This document shows, piece by piece, positions 7,178 through 12,884 of a stretch of DNA of 12,884 nucleotides. The notes under the pieces are model-generated. The model made no database searches. It was not told the origin of the DNA and saw nothing but the letters and a program-made list of their open reading frames with translations. Made by a program: the position numbers and the translations under genes. Location: the NCBI GenBank assembly GCA_013696525.1, contig JACCYK010000119.1, forward strand, positions 1 through 12,884, written 5' to 3'. The DNA is from Chloroflexia bacterium. GTDB taxonomy: Bacteria > Chloroflexota > Chloroflexia > Thermomicrobiales > UBA6265. How positions within the stretch are numbered: the first letter of the stretch is position 1; each line of letters begins with the position of its first letter.

Positions 7178-7186
7178 ATAGTACCA
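7178..7186 (-). promoter_or_regulatory. Possible extended -10 promoter for fabD-fabF
   Basis: On the minus strand TGG-TACTAT (7186-7178) is an extended -10 element. The -35 region is weak (only CCGACC near 7201-7206). Transcription would begin near 7171, giving a leader of about 70 nt before the fabD ATG. That leader includes a 5-bp inverted repeat, TCGCG (7146-7150) and CGCGA (7162-7166), around an 11-nt loop. TGG before a TANNNT hexamer is also seen at the peptide-operon and TA promoters. Confidence 0.4.
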
Positions 7187-7370
7187 CGAGCCGTGACGGG
7201 GGTCGGACGACGCGACGATGCGGCGCGTGGCAGACTTCTCTGCCGCGTTTCAGCCCGTGGCGGTGGCCCCGAACTCGGGAAACCGCGGGTAGTTGCGGAA
7301 AGCCTGCCCAAGGGATGCGGGCGGGATTGGACCTTTGGCACGGTGCGACCGCCTGAGCAATCCCGCTCAC

Positions 7371-7396
7371 GGTCACGACGCTGGCGTGACCATAAT
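7371..7396 (+). promoter_or_regulatory. 21-bp palindrome abutting a candidate -10 of the hydrolase gene
   Basis: GGTCACG and CGTGACC are perfect 7-bp arms separated by 7 bp (7371-7391). The last base of the right arm is the first base of CATAAT (7391-7396), a 5/6 match to the -10 consensus on the plus strand. The palindrome thus fills the -35/-10 spacer, a position typical of repressor operators; the spacing and arm length would suit a TetR-like dimer. No good -35 is visible and no regulator gene lies in the window, so this is a candidate only. The mRNA leader would be about 98 nt. Confidence 0.4.
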
Positions 7397-7500
7397 CCCA
7401 GAAGTTTGGCAGACGACGATTCCTCGGTTCCGTAACGCCGGCTATCGGTCATCATGTGGACAACCGACCGTGGCGCGACAGCAAGCGGAGGAAATGAAGC

Positions 7501-8283
7501 ATGGGAGGACTCGCGGGCGAAACGTTTGTCACCGCGCCGGACGGTGTGCGCCTCTGGACCGTTGCGGACGGCGACGGGCCGTTGACGGTTCTGCTGTCCA
7601 ACGGCGGCGCCGGTTGTGGTGACTACCTGGCCCCGCTCGCGGCGCTGCTCGCGAGCGATGGACGCCGCATCGTCCGCTGGGAGCAACGCGGCGTCGGGCG
7701 CTCTGGCGGAGATCCGGGCGGGCCATTCACCATCACCCAGTGCGTGGCGGACATGGAGGCGATCCGTGCCTGCCACGGGTGCGAGCGATGGGTCGTCTCC
7801 GGCCACTCATGGGGTGCGGACCTGTCACTGATCTACGCGCTGGCTCACCCGGGACGTTGCGCCGGCCTGCTCGCAGTTGCCGGTGGCCGGTTGAACAATG
7901 ACCGCGAGTGGCACGCCGCCTATGATCAGGGGAGGCGGGAAGGACGGGAGGTGGCGCCTGAGGACGACCCACCGCTGAACCTCGCCGAGAACCAGCAGCT
8001 CAATGCCGACTACAAGCGGTACGTCCAGCGGCCAACACTGTTTCGGCAAGTGGCCGCACTCGACCTACCAGCGCTATTCCTCTATGGCGCCGAGGACATC
8101 CGCCCCGCCTGGGCCGTGGCGCAGGTTGCGGCCCTGATGCCACGCGCCCGCTTCGTCCTGCTCCCCGGAGCCGATCACTATCCCTACCGAACCCATCCGG
8201 ACGAGGTACACGCCCACGTCGACGCGTACTTGAGCTCCCTACCTGCCCAGGACTTTAGCGCCCGAGGCAACGGCAGGTCGTAG
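7501..8283 (+). CDS. Alpha/beta hydrolase, proline iminopeptidase-like
   Basis: A 260-aa single-domain alpha/beta hydrolase without signal peptide, so cytoplasmic. The nucleophile is S103 in the elbow SGHSWG, the acid is probably D199 in LYGAEDIRP, and the base is H226 in PGADHYPY. NGGAGCGDYL (34-43) stands where S33 peptidases carry the HGGPG oxyanion-hole segment, and WEQRGVGRSGG (60-70) resembles the DQRGxGRS segment of proline iminopeptidases. At 260 aa it is shorter than typical proline iminopeptidases (about 310), so the lid is reduced and the substrate (peptide, ester or lactone) is open. The ATG at 7501 is preceded by GGAGG at 7487-7491 with a 9-nt spacer. It is transcribed alone, diverging from fabD and converging on the methyltransferase. 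Confidence 0.85.
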   Translation: MGGLAGETFVTAPDGVRLWTVADGDGPLTVLLSNGGAGCGDYLAPLAALLASDGRRIVRWEQRGVGRSGGDPGGPFTITQCVADMEAIRACHGCERWVVSGHSWGADLSLIYALAHPGRCAGLLAVAGGRLNNDREWHAAYDQGRREGREVAPEDDPPLNLAENQQLNADYKRYVQRPTLFRQVAALDLPALFLYGAEDIRPAWAVAQVAALMPRARFVLLPGADHYPYRTHPDEVHAHVDAYLSSLPAQDFSARGNGRS

Positions 8284-8360
8284 ACTCGGCCGGCACGTAA
8301 GGTAACGCGCCTTCCCGTGTCAGCTCCGCACCGTGGTTCCGATATCTCTCCAGCCAGTTG

Positions 8361-8381
8361 AAAAAAGCGGTCCAGTGACCG
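8361..8381 (-). terminator. Intrinsic terminator of the methyltransferase gene
   Basis: Read on the minus strand, CGGTC-ACTG-GACCG (8381-8368) forms a 5-bp GC-rich hairpin followed after one base by six T residues (8366-8361). It begins about 30 nt past the stop of the methyltransferase gene. The stem is short, but a run of six T is otherwise rare in this GC-rich window. In the plus direction it has no T-tract, so it would not stop transcription from the hydrolase gene efficiently. Confidence 0.6.
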
Positions 8382-8411
8382 GGGAGTCCGCCCACGGTCG
8401 TCGGTGGAGGA

Positions 8412-9218
8412 CTATTCCTTCATGCCGCGGACCGCCCAGGCGCGGGCAGTCAGGGGAATGGATCCGTCGGCGGCGATTGGCAGCGTGGCCTGGAGCTGGT
8501 TTCGCAGCGCCGTCCGCTGCTCCTCGCCGAGCGAGGCCACATAACGCTGCACGACGGCCGAGCCGCCGAGGAGATGAGGCAGCCAGTAGTCGTCGAAGTT
8601 CCGGAACAGGGTCGGAACGACGATGGCTTGCACCGCGATGGCGCCGAGGCCGGCGGCGCCAAACAGGGAGGTCAGCGGTTCGGGCTGACAGATCGGGAAC
8701 TGCCGTCCCTGATCCAACGCCGCGGCCGCCGGGTCGAGCGCGATCGCTGCCTGCCAGAAGGAGCGCACCAACTGCATCTCACCCACGTAGTCCCAGACGT
8801 AGGCACCGACGGTTCCCCCGGGCCGGGCGGCGCGCACCATCTCGGTGAGGGCCAACGCTGGTTTCGGCACGAAGTTCAGGGCGAGGCCGGCAACGACCAG
8901 GTTGTAGGCGTCGCTCGGCACCGGCAGGTCGCGGGCATCCCCGATCGCGAAGTGGGCACGAGGGTCGATGATCCGGGCGGTGGCGGTAGCGATGAAATCG
9001 GCGGCCGGATCGACCCCGAGCACGTCACGCGGGTCGGCCGTGGCGAGGATGGCCCGGGTCAGCGCGCCGGTGCCGCAGCCGACGTCCAGCCATCTCAGCC
9101 CGGGCGGAGGCAGCAGCCAAGCGAGAAATGATTTGGCAACCGGGCGGCTCCAGCGCCCCATGTAGGCTTCGAAAGCCTCGGTGTTCCCCCAAACGTGAGG
9201 GCGCGTCGGCTCGGCCAT
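8412..9218 (-). CDS. Class I SAM-dependent methyltransferase
   Basis: A 268-aa soluble protein with a Rossmann-type SAM-binding domain. Motif I LDVGCGTGALT is at 44-54, the acidic end of strand 2 is D70 in VLGVDPA, GDARDLPV is at 93-100, and the strand-4 region LVVAGLALNFVPKP at 107-120. ARPGGTVGAYVWDY (131-144) is the usual post-strand segment of Methyltransf_11/25 proteins. The C-terminal third (about 150-268) would form the substrate-binding part; the acceptor cannot be predicted. The start is uncertain. ATG at 9218 has GGGGA upstream with about 8 nt spacing, while an ATG at 9233 would add five residues but lacks a well-placed site. It is monocistronic, followed by the terminator at 8361-8381. 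Similarity to menaquinone or ubiquinone methyltransferases is only at the fold level. Confidence 0.87.
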   Translation of the reverse strand: MAEPTRPHVWGNTEAFEAYMGRWSRPVAKSFLAWLLPPPGLRWLDVGCGTGALTRAILATADPRDVLGVDPAADFIATATARIIDPRAHFAIGDARDLPVPSDAYNLVVAGLALNFVPKPALALTEMVRAARPGGTVGAYVWDYVGEMQLVRSFWQAAIALDPAAAALDQGRQFPICQPEPLTSLFGAAGLGAIAVQAIVVPTLFRNFDDYWLPHLLGGSAVVQRYVASLGEEQRTALRNQLQATLPIAADGSIPLTARAWAVRGMKE

Positions 9219-9240
9219 CGGAGTCGTCCCCATCCTCGAT

Positions 9241-9251
9241 CACGAATCGTG
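9241..9251. promoter_or_regulatory. Short palindrome just upstream of the methyltransferase start
   Basis: CACGA-A-TCGTG is an 11-bp odd palindrome lying 22 bp upstream of the preferred methyltransferase ATG. A second inverted repeat, TCGACC (9278-9283) with GGTCGA (9290-9295), is 27 bp further out. Either could be an operator or a leader hairpin. No clear -10 was found in the 159-bp gap between the methyltransferase start and the LysE-type gene's stop, so the role is open. Confidence 0.25.
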
Positions 9252-9377
9252 CGGTGCCGCGGGCCCACCTTTGGGGCTCGACCCATGGCGGTCGATGGTC
9301 GCGGGCGTCGAGTCGGTTCGCCGCCGCCACGGCACAACGTTAGCTGGTGCGGCCAGTGACTCAGGCGGGAGGCGTCG

Positions 9378-9989
9378 CTACCGCTCGGTTAGGGCGAGTT
9401 TGGCGCCGAGGGCGACGAAGGCGGCGGCGAAGGTTCGGCGCAGCCAGGTCAGCACCCGCGGCCGCGAGATGACATGGGTGCGGACGGCGGCGGCGGCGAT
9501 CCCGTAGCCGGCGAAGACGATCAGGGTGAGCAGCATGAAGACGGCGCTCAGCCCGAGCATGCGGGAGACCGCATCGGGCTCATTGGCGTTCACGAACTGC
9601 GGCAGGAAGGCCAGGAAGAAGATCGACAACTTCGGGTTCAGGATGTTGATCAGGATCGCGGAAACGATCACCTGCCGGCTCGACCTCGGGTCCGCCGCCG
9701 TTTCCACCGTTAGCGCGCCCTGATCCCGCAACGTGCTCCACGCCATATAGAGCAGATAGGCGACGCCCAGGTACTTGAGGACCTGGAACGCGACCGCGCT
9801 CGCGTGCAGCACGGCGGCCAGCCCCAGGATCGCCGCCGCCAGGTGCGGGATGATGCCCAGGGTGCAGCCGACCGCGGCGACGACCCCGGCCCGGGCTCCC
9901 CGCGTCAGCCCGGCCGCCAGCGTGTAGAGGACGCCGGTGCCCGGGGTAGCAACCAGGATCAGCGACGTGACCAGAAACTCGATGCTCAC
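9378..9989 (-). CDS. LysE/RhtB-family amino-acid exporter
   Basis: A 203-aa inner-membrane protein of the LysE/RhtB export family, the usual length, with about six hydrophobic segments. The N-terminal signature ATPGTGVLYT (14-23) corresponds to the family's first-helix motif, but has PGTG where most members have PGP. The central NPKLSIFFLAFLPQFV (118-133) and the C-terminal GAKLAL (195-200) are typical. Members export amino acids such as homoserine, threonine, lysine or cysteine; the substrate here cannot be assigned. The start is GTG at 9989, supported by GAGGAGG with a 6-nt spacer. It lies 159 bp after the deacetylase gene on the same strand with a hairpin between, so it is probably a separate transcript. 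Confidence 0.9.
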   Translation of the reverse strand: MSIEFLVTSLILVATPGTGVLYTLAAGLTRGARAGVVAAVGCTLGIIPHLAAAILGLAAVLHASAVAFQVLKYLGVAYLLYMAWSTLRDQGALTVETAADPRSSRQVIVSAILINILNPKLSIFFLAFLPQFVNANEPDAVSRMLGLSAVFMLLTLIVFAGYGIAAAAVRTHVISRPRVLTWLRRTFAAAFVALGAKLALTER

Positions 9990-10074
9990 CGCATCCCTCC
10001 TCGCGAGTGCTCATTGTCAGCGACGGCGGCCCCATGCGCTAGGCTGACGGCGGTCCGATGCAGGCGGTCGACGG

Positions 10075-10110
10075 CTCCGCGACGTGGCAGGCGTGATCGG
10101 TGTCGCGGAG
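10075..10110. repeat. 9-bp inverted repeat between deacetylase and exporter genes
   Basis: CTCCGCGAC (10075-10083) and GTCGCGGAG (10102-10110) are perfect 9-bp arms around an 18-nt loop, in the 159-bp gap downstream of the deacetylase gene. The stem is very GC-rich, but no T-tract follows on the minus strand. It could help end or slow the upstream transcript, or protect its 3' end. Confidence 0.4.
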
Positions 10111-10148
10111 GGAGGCAGCCGTTCGAAGCAGAGGCGAGGCATTCGGCC

Positions 10149-11018
10149 CTACGCCGATGATCCGCGTTGCCACACCCGTTGCAGCGGTTCGTAGCTGATC
10201 AGGGTGATCCCCTCCCGCTGGATGATCTCGCGCGCTTGGGGTGACATCAGGAAATCGAAGTCCGTGCGCCGCACCCGCCAGCCGTCCGGGTCGATGGCTC
10301 GCGATTCGGCGCTGCCGAGGCTGGGATGCACCGCCCACGCGGTGAGGCCCACGGGCAACGCTCGCAGTAACTCCGCGTACCGGGCCGCTTTCTCCTCGAT
10401 GTCGATGCCAAAGCTGTCCAGCAGGTCGTGATCGGCGGTGGGTGAGCCTTGGCGCTGGACTTGGTCAATGAACGGTTGAGCGTCGACCCGGAGGGCGAGA
10501 CCATACTCGTTCGCCAGCCCCAGCGTCAGGTCGAAGATGTCGGGCCGGCCGCCGTTGTAGAGGCAGTGCCAATCGAGATGAGTAGGCCACGGGCCAGCGG
10601 CCAGCACCGCCTCAATTTGGGCCCTGAACTCAATCTCCACCTCGTCCAGCTTTGCCCGATCCAGCAGCTCGGCCATTCGCGCGAGGCGGTAGAGGCTGCC
10701 GTCACCGTCAAGTAAGGACGGCACCCGCTCCTTGGGCGTCAGCGGATCCCACGGGTAGCTGTCGATGTCGCGGATGATCGAGAGGTGAACGCCGAAGCGG
10801 ATCTCGGGATGATCCTTGAGCAGGTGGATGGCATGGGAGGCACCGGGACAGGGGACCATCAGACTCGTGGAGCGGACGATGCCCTCCGTGTAGGCGCGCA
10901 CGACGGCTGCATTGATCGCCGGATACATGCCGAAATCATCGGCGTTGATCAGCAGCAAGCGCGCGTCGTTCGGATACCCTAATCGCCCGTTGGTCGCGCT
11001 CTCGCGCGTCTGCCTCAT
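10149..11018 (-). CDS. YdjC/ChbG-family carbohydrate deacetylase
   Basis: A 289-aa YdjC-domain protein. ChbG removes one acetyl group from chitooligosaccharides such as chitobiose; related proteins act on other acetylated sugars, so the exact substrate is unknown. The metal site is recognisable: D27 and D28 in LLLINADDFGMYPAIN, H78 in FGVHLS, and H147/H151 in PTHLDWHCLYNGGRPD. HPSLGSAESR (231-240) is the usual late loop with a conserved histidine. The ATG at 11018 is backed by AAGGAG (11027-11032) with an 8-nt spacer. There is no signal peptide, so it acts in the cytoplasm. It stands alone, between the exporter gene and a divergent acetyltransferase. The sugar permeases at 11826-12884 are close but separated by an opposite-strand gene, so a shared pathway is only a possibility. 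Confidence 0.88.
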   Translation of the reverse strand: MRQTRESATNGRLGYPNDARLLLINADDFGMYPAINAAVVRAYTEGIVRSTSLMVPCPGASHAIHLLKDHPEIRFGVHLSIIRDIDSYPWDPLTPKERVPSLLDGDGSLYRLARMAELLDRAKLDEVEIEFRAQIEAVLAAGPWPTHLDWHCLYNGGRPDIFDLTLGLANEYGLALRVDAQPFIDQVQRQGSPTADHDLLDSFGIDIEEKAARYAELLRALPVGLTAWAVHPSLGSAESRAIDPDGWRVRRTDFDFLMSPQAREIIQREGITLISYEPLQRVWQRGSSA

Positions 11019-11245
11019 CTCGGCTGCTCCTTTGTCGTTGGCTCAACGCTCGCGGCCGGATTGTCGTTCAACGCGGAGTGGTTCTGGCCAGGAGCCAAGG
11101 GTCACGGTCTGGATCGTGCGCCGATTATCGCGTGGCTCGCTACTGGGCGCGTCGCGCCGTGATGGGGAACGAGCGCCGGCTAGTGCCGTACGCGGGCATC
11201 GCTCCGGTCGAGCCCGCCACCAACCCGGCCGAAAAGGGGGTTCGG

Positions 11246-11755
11246 TTGTCCCCACGAAACGACGAGCCGTCAAACGACGAGCCGTCAAAGGTCCGCGTGC
11301 GAGCGGCAATTGCCGGCGATGCCGATGATGCCGCGTTCCTGGCCGAGCTGGCGCCCCGGCTGGCGGCAGGCGCCCCGGATTGGCACACGCCCGCCGATAT
11401 CACCGCCGGCACCCGGCGCCACCTCGACGAAGCCCTGCAGGGGCAGCGGGAAACCGAGGTCATGCTGATTGCCGAGGATACCGTGGGGAGCCGCCTGGGC
11501 TTCCTCTACGCGGTCTCCACGACGGACTTCTTCACCGGCGAGCCCCATGAGCATATCTCGGATATCGTGGTCGCGCCGGCGGCCGAAGGCCGGGGGGTGG
11601 CGATGATTTTGCTGCGCGAAGCGGAAGCGTGGGCCCGGGAGCGGGGCTTTCGGTCATTCACCCTCCATGTCTTCCCGGCGAACACGCGGGCCGAAAACCT
11701 CTACAAGCGCCTCGGCTACGAGCTGGATGTGCCCCGCCTGCGGAAATCGCTCTGA
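11246..11755 (+). CDS. GNAT-family N-acetyltransferase
   Basis: A cytoplasmic acetyl-CoA-dependent acetyltransferase; the acceptor is unknown. With the TTG start used here it is 169 aa, a normal single-domain length. The fold starts at KVRVRAAIAGD (15-25). Motif A is SDIVVAPAAEGRGVAMILLR (105-124), and the C-terminal NTRAENLYKRLGYE (146-159) is the usual acetyl-CoA-side motif. In the pyrophosphate loop, E114 replaces the common Q/R. The start is uncertain. TTG at 11246 has AAAAGGGGG immediately upstream. The frame stays open to 11078, including an ATG at 11162, but the extra residues are arginine-rich and look like non-coding translation. Codons for residues 5-14 are a perfect tandem duplication. 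It is convergent with the sugar permease gene. Confidence 0.82.
   Translation: MSPRNDEPSNDEPSKVRVRAAIAGDADDAAFLAELAPRLAAGAPDWHTPADITAGTRRHLDEALQGQRETEVMLIAEDTVGSRLGFLYAVSTTDFFTGEPHEHISDIVVAPAAEGRGVAMILLREAEAWARERGFRSFTLHVFPANTRAENLYKRLGYELDVPRLRKSL
11257..11289 (+). repeat. 15-bp tandem duplication in the acetyltransferase N-terminus
   Basis: The unit AAACGACGAGCCGTC occurs twice without mismatch (11257-11271 and 11272-11286), followed by AAA of a third copy. It is in frame and encodes NDEPS twice, ahead of the folded domain. Probably a slippage duplication in a tolerant linker. Confidence 0.85.
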
Positions 11756-11825
11756 TCGAGCGATCATGGGGCAAACTCGCACCGCCCATCGCATCGCCTG
11801 CCACTCCAGCGTCGGCTCCCGGCCG

Positions 11826-12695
11826 CTATTTCAAGCCAGAGATCTTGATCGACTCGACGAGCTGGCGTTGGAAGATGAAAAGGAGGGCCATGGTGGGGAT
11901 GGCGACGATGGTCGAGGCGGCCATCACGTAGTTTTGGGAGCCGGAATACTGCTGGCGGAAGCTGGAGATGCCGATCTGGACCACCCACAGGTCGGAGTTG
12001 TTGGTGATCGAGAGCGGCCACAGAAACGAGTTCAAGTTGGCGAGGAAGAAGAAGACCGCCAGCGCCGCCAAGATCGGCTTGCTCAGCGGCAGGATGATGT
12101 TCAGATAGATCCGCCAGTAGCTAGCCCCGTCCAGGATCGCGGCTTCCTCCAGCTCGGGCGGGATGCCGAGGTAGAACTGGCGCAGCAGGAAGATGCCGAA
12201 GGCATTGAACAGGGCCGGAATAATCAGCCCCTGGTAGCTGTCGAGCATGCCCAGGGTCCGGACCAGGATGAAGAGCGGCACCAAGATCACCGGCAACGAG
12301 ACGAGGAAGGTGGCGAAGATGAGGGAAAAAATCGCCTCCCGGCCGGGAAAGCGGAGACGGGCCAGGGCGTAGGCCGCCATCGAGTGGAACCAGAGGGCGA
12401 TCACCGTCACCATCACGGAGACGAAGAAGCTGTTGAACATGTAGCGGGGGAACGGCACCTGGGTCAGCACGTACTGAAAATTCTCCCAGGTCGGGTTGGC
12501 CGGGATCAGGACCGGCAGGTAGGTCTCGACCCCGGTCTTGAAGGCGCCGGAGAGCATCCAGACCAACGGGAACAGGGTCACGATCGAGATGACCGCCAAA
12601 ATCAGAAAATTCACGAGCCGGCCCAGCCGGTGCCGGAACCGGTCCATCGCCGGCGGCCGGGGATGGACGATCGCGGGCTGGCTAGTCGAAGTCAA
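11826..12695 (-). CDS. Sugar ABC transporter permease, CUT1 family (MalG/UgpE type)
   Basis: An inner-membrane channel subunit of a carbohydrate importer, 289 aa and about six membrane segments. The first helix is near 27-48. ENFQYVLTQVPFPRYMFNSF (71-90) is the usual periplasmic stretch. The EAA loop EAAILDGASYWRIYLNIILP (184-203) docks the ATPase, and the C-terminal QRQLVESIKISGLK is typical of MalG-like proteins. The frame begins with a TTG at 12695, four bases after an AAGGGGGGG stretch; an ATG at 12647 would drop 16 residues but has no visible ribosome-binding site. It overlaps the end of the partner permease by 14 bp, so both are translated from one mRNA. The substrate is unknown; the binding protein and ATPase lie outside the window. 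Confidence 0.92.
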   Translation of the reverse strand: MTSTSQPAIVHPRPPAMDRFRHRLGRLVNFLILAVISIVTLFPLVWMLSGAFKTGVETYLPVLIPANPTWENFQYVLTQVPFPRYMFNSFFVSVMVTVIALWFHSMAAYALARLRFPGREAIFSLIFATFLVSLPVILVPLFILVRTLGMLDSYQGLIIPALFNAFGIFLLRQFYLGIPPELEEAAILDGASYWRIYLNIILPLSKPILAALAVFFFLANLNSFLWPLSITNNSDLWVVQIGISSFRQQYSGSQNYVMAASTIVAIPTMALLFIFQRQLVESIKISGLK

Positions 12696-12884
12696 AGCGC
12701 CCCCCCTTGGTCAGCTTGAACAGGACCGCGGTGAGCAGCACGAGGACGACCACCAGGAACGAGGCCATCGCCGCCGCGTAGCCAAAGTTGCCATAGGCAA
12801 ACGCCTGCTGATAAATGTAGAAAATCACCAGACTGGTCGAGTTCGCCGGGCCGCCGCCGGTCATCACGTAGACCAGGTCGAACC
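12682..12884 (-). CDS. Sugar ABC transporter permease, CUT1 family (MalF/UgpA type), C-terminal part
   Basis: Partial gene, open to the window end; the last 67 codons are visible. FDLVYVMTGGGPANSTSLVI is the hallmark stretch near the end of MalF/UgpA-type permeases. It is followed by IYQQAFAYGNFGYAAAMAS, which lines the last membrane segments, and a final helix rich in V and L before KLTKGGRFDFD. It would pair with the MalG-type protein encoded immediately downstream, whose start lies inside this gene. The EAA loop and N-terminus are beyond the window. Confidence 0.9.
   Translation of the reverse strand, partial: FDLVYVMTGGGPANSTSLVIFYIYQQAFAYGNFGYAAAMASFLVVVLVLLTAVLFKLTKGGRFDFD

Larger units (their letters stand above)
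7103..7500. other. Divergent intergenic region between fabD and the hydrolase gene
   Basis: A 398-nt gap without a convincing gene. It holds the fab promoter candidate and, further right, a cluster of inverted repeats. GGCAGA (7229-7234) pairs with TCTGCC (7239-7244) on a CTTC loop. GCGGGATTG (7321-7329) pairs with CAATCCCGC (7358-7366) and encloses a smaller CGGT-GCG-ACCG hairpin (7341-7351). GGTCACG (7371-7377) mirrors CGTGACC (7385-7391). No tRNA fold, known riboswitch core or T-tract terminator was recognised. Open frames crossing the gap have no recognisable protein character. Confidence 0.6.

Noticed and set aside
7321..7366. Possible tRNA-like element with acceptor-like 7-bp ends GCGGGAT/ATCCCGC
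   Set aside because: Only 46 nt long, with no anticodon or T-arm structure, so it is not a tRNA.
7093..7806. A 237-codon minus-strand frame across the fabD/hydrolase gap
   Set aside because: It overlaps the start of fabD and the hydrolase gene; composition is arginine-rich and no domain is recognisable.
8267..8391. Short minus-strand frame between hydrolase and methyltransferase, translation including FFNWLERYRNHG, considered as a gene remnant
   Set aside because: About 45 codons with no start signal or recognised family; it overlaps the terminator candidate and the hydrolase end.
11078..11245. N-terminal extension of the acetyltransferase to 225 aa
   Set aside because: The added residues are arginine-rich and unlike GNAT proteins, and the only good ribosome-binding site is just before 11246.
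11753..11766. TGATCG-AG-CGATCA palindrome at the acetyltransferase stop as a terminator
   Set aside because: The loop is only 2 nt, the stem is not GC-rich and no T-tract follows; kept only as a note.

Overview
The window is about 12.9 kb of GC-rich bacterial DNA. It is densely coded, with short intergenic gaps, ATGA-type stop/start overlaps and several GTG or TTG starts. A Tat-exported peptide-binding protein, a COG1569-type PIN toxin pair and a spacer palindrome of the CCCTCTCCC...GGGAGAGGG type would fit Chloroflexota (Thermomicrobia-like) or another high-GC free-living lineage. That placement is inference only: there is no rRNA or other phylogenetic marker here.

Layout. (1) 1-3919, minus strand: a peptide-uptake operon, transcribed right to left. 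It encodes a Tat-exported SBP_bac_5 binding protein, a DppB-type permease, a DppC-type permease and the start of an M24/creatinase-like peptidase cut by the window edge. A good promoter (TTGACA, 18 bp, TGG-TAGGCT) precedes it. A structured palindromic spacer separates the binding protein from the permeases. The ATPase subunits are not in the window. (2) 4072-4878, plus strand: a two-gene toxin-antitoxin module (Phd/YefM-like antitoxin, PIN-domain toxin) of lower GC than its surroundings. Its extended -10 lies inside an inverted repeat that may be the autoregulatory operator. (3) 4890-7102, minus strand: fabD-fabF, a two-gene fatty-acid synthesis unit tail to tail with the toxin gene. (4) 7103-7500: a 398-nt divergent intergenic region with several inverted repeats and possible promoters for both sides. 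(5) 7501-8283, plus strand: an alpha/beta hydrolase resembling proline iminopeptidases. (6) 8412-9218, minus strand: a class I SAM methyltransferase, followed by a likely intrinsic terminator. (7) 9378-9989, minus strand: a LysE/RhtB exporter. (8) 10149-11018, minus strand: a YdjC/ChbG-type carbohydrate deacetylase. (9) 11246-11755, plus strand: a GNAT acetyltransferase. (10) 11826-12884, minus strand: two CUT1-type sugar ABC permeases, the upstream one cut by the window end.

How the genes work together. The left operon couples peptide uptake to a probable intracellular peptidase. FabD loads malonyl groups onto ACP and FabF uses malonyl-ACP for chain elongation. The sugar permeases form the membrane channel of a carbohydrate importer. 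The genes from 7501 to 11755 look like unlinked accessory metabolism. I found no tRNA, rRNA, CRISPR array, IS element or phage gene, and no convincing novel multi-gene system. The most interesting points are the regulatory palindromes at the TA promoter and upstream of the hydrolase, the spacer palindrome in the peptide operon, and the stripped-down fab cluster beside a probably acquired TA module.
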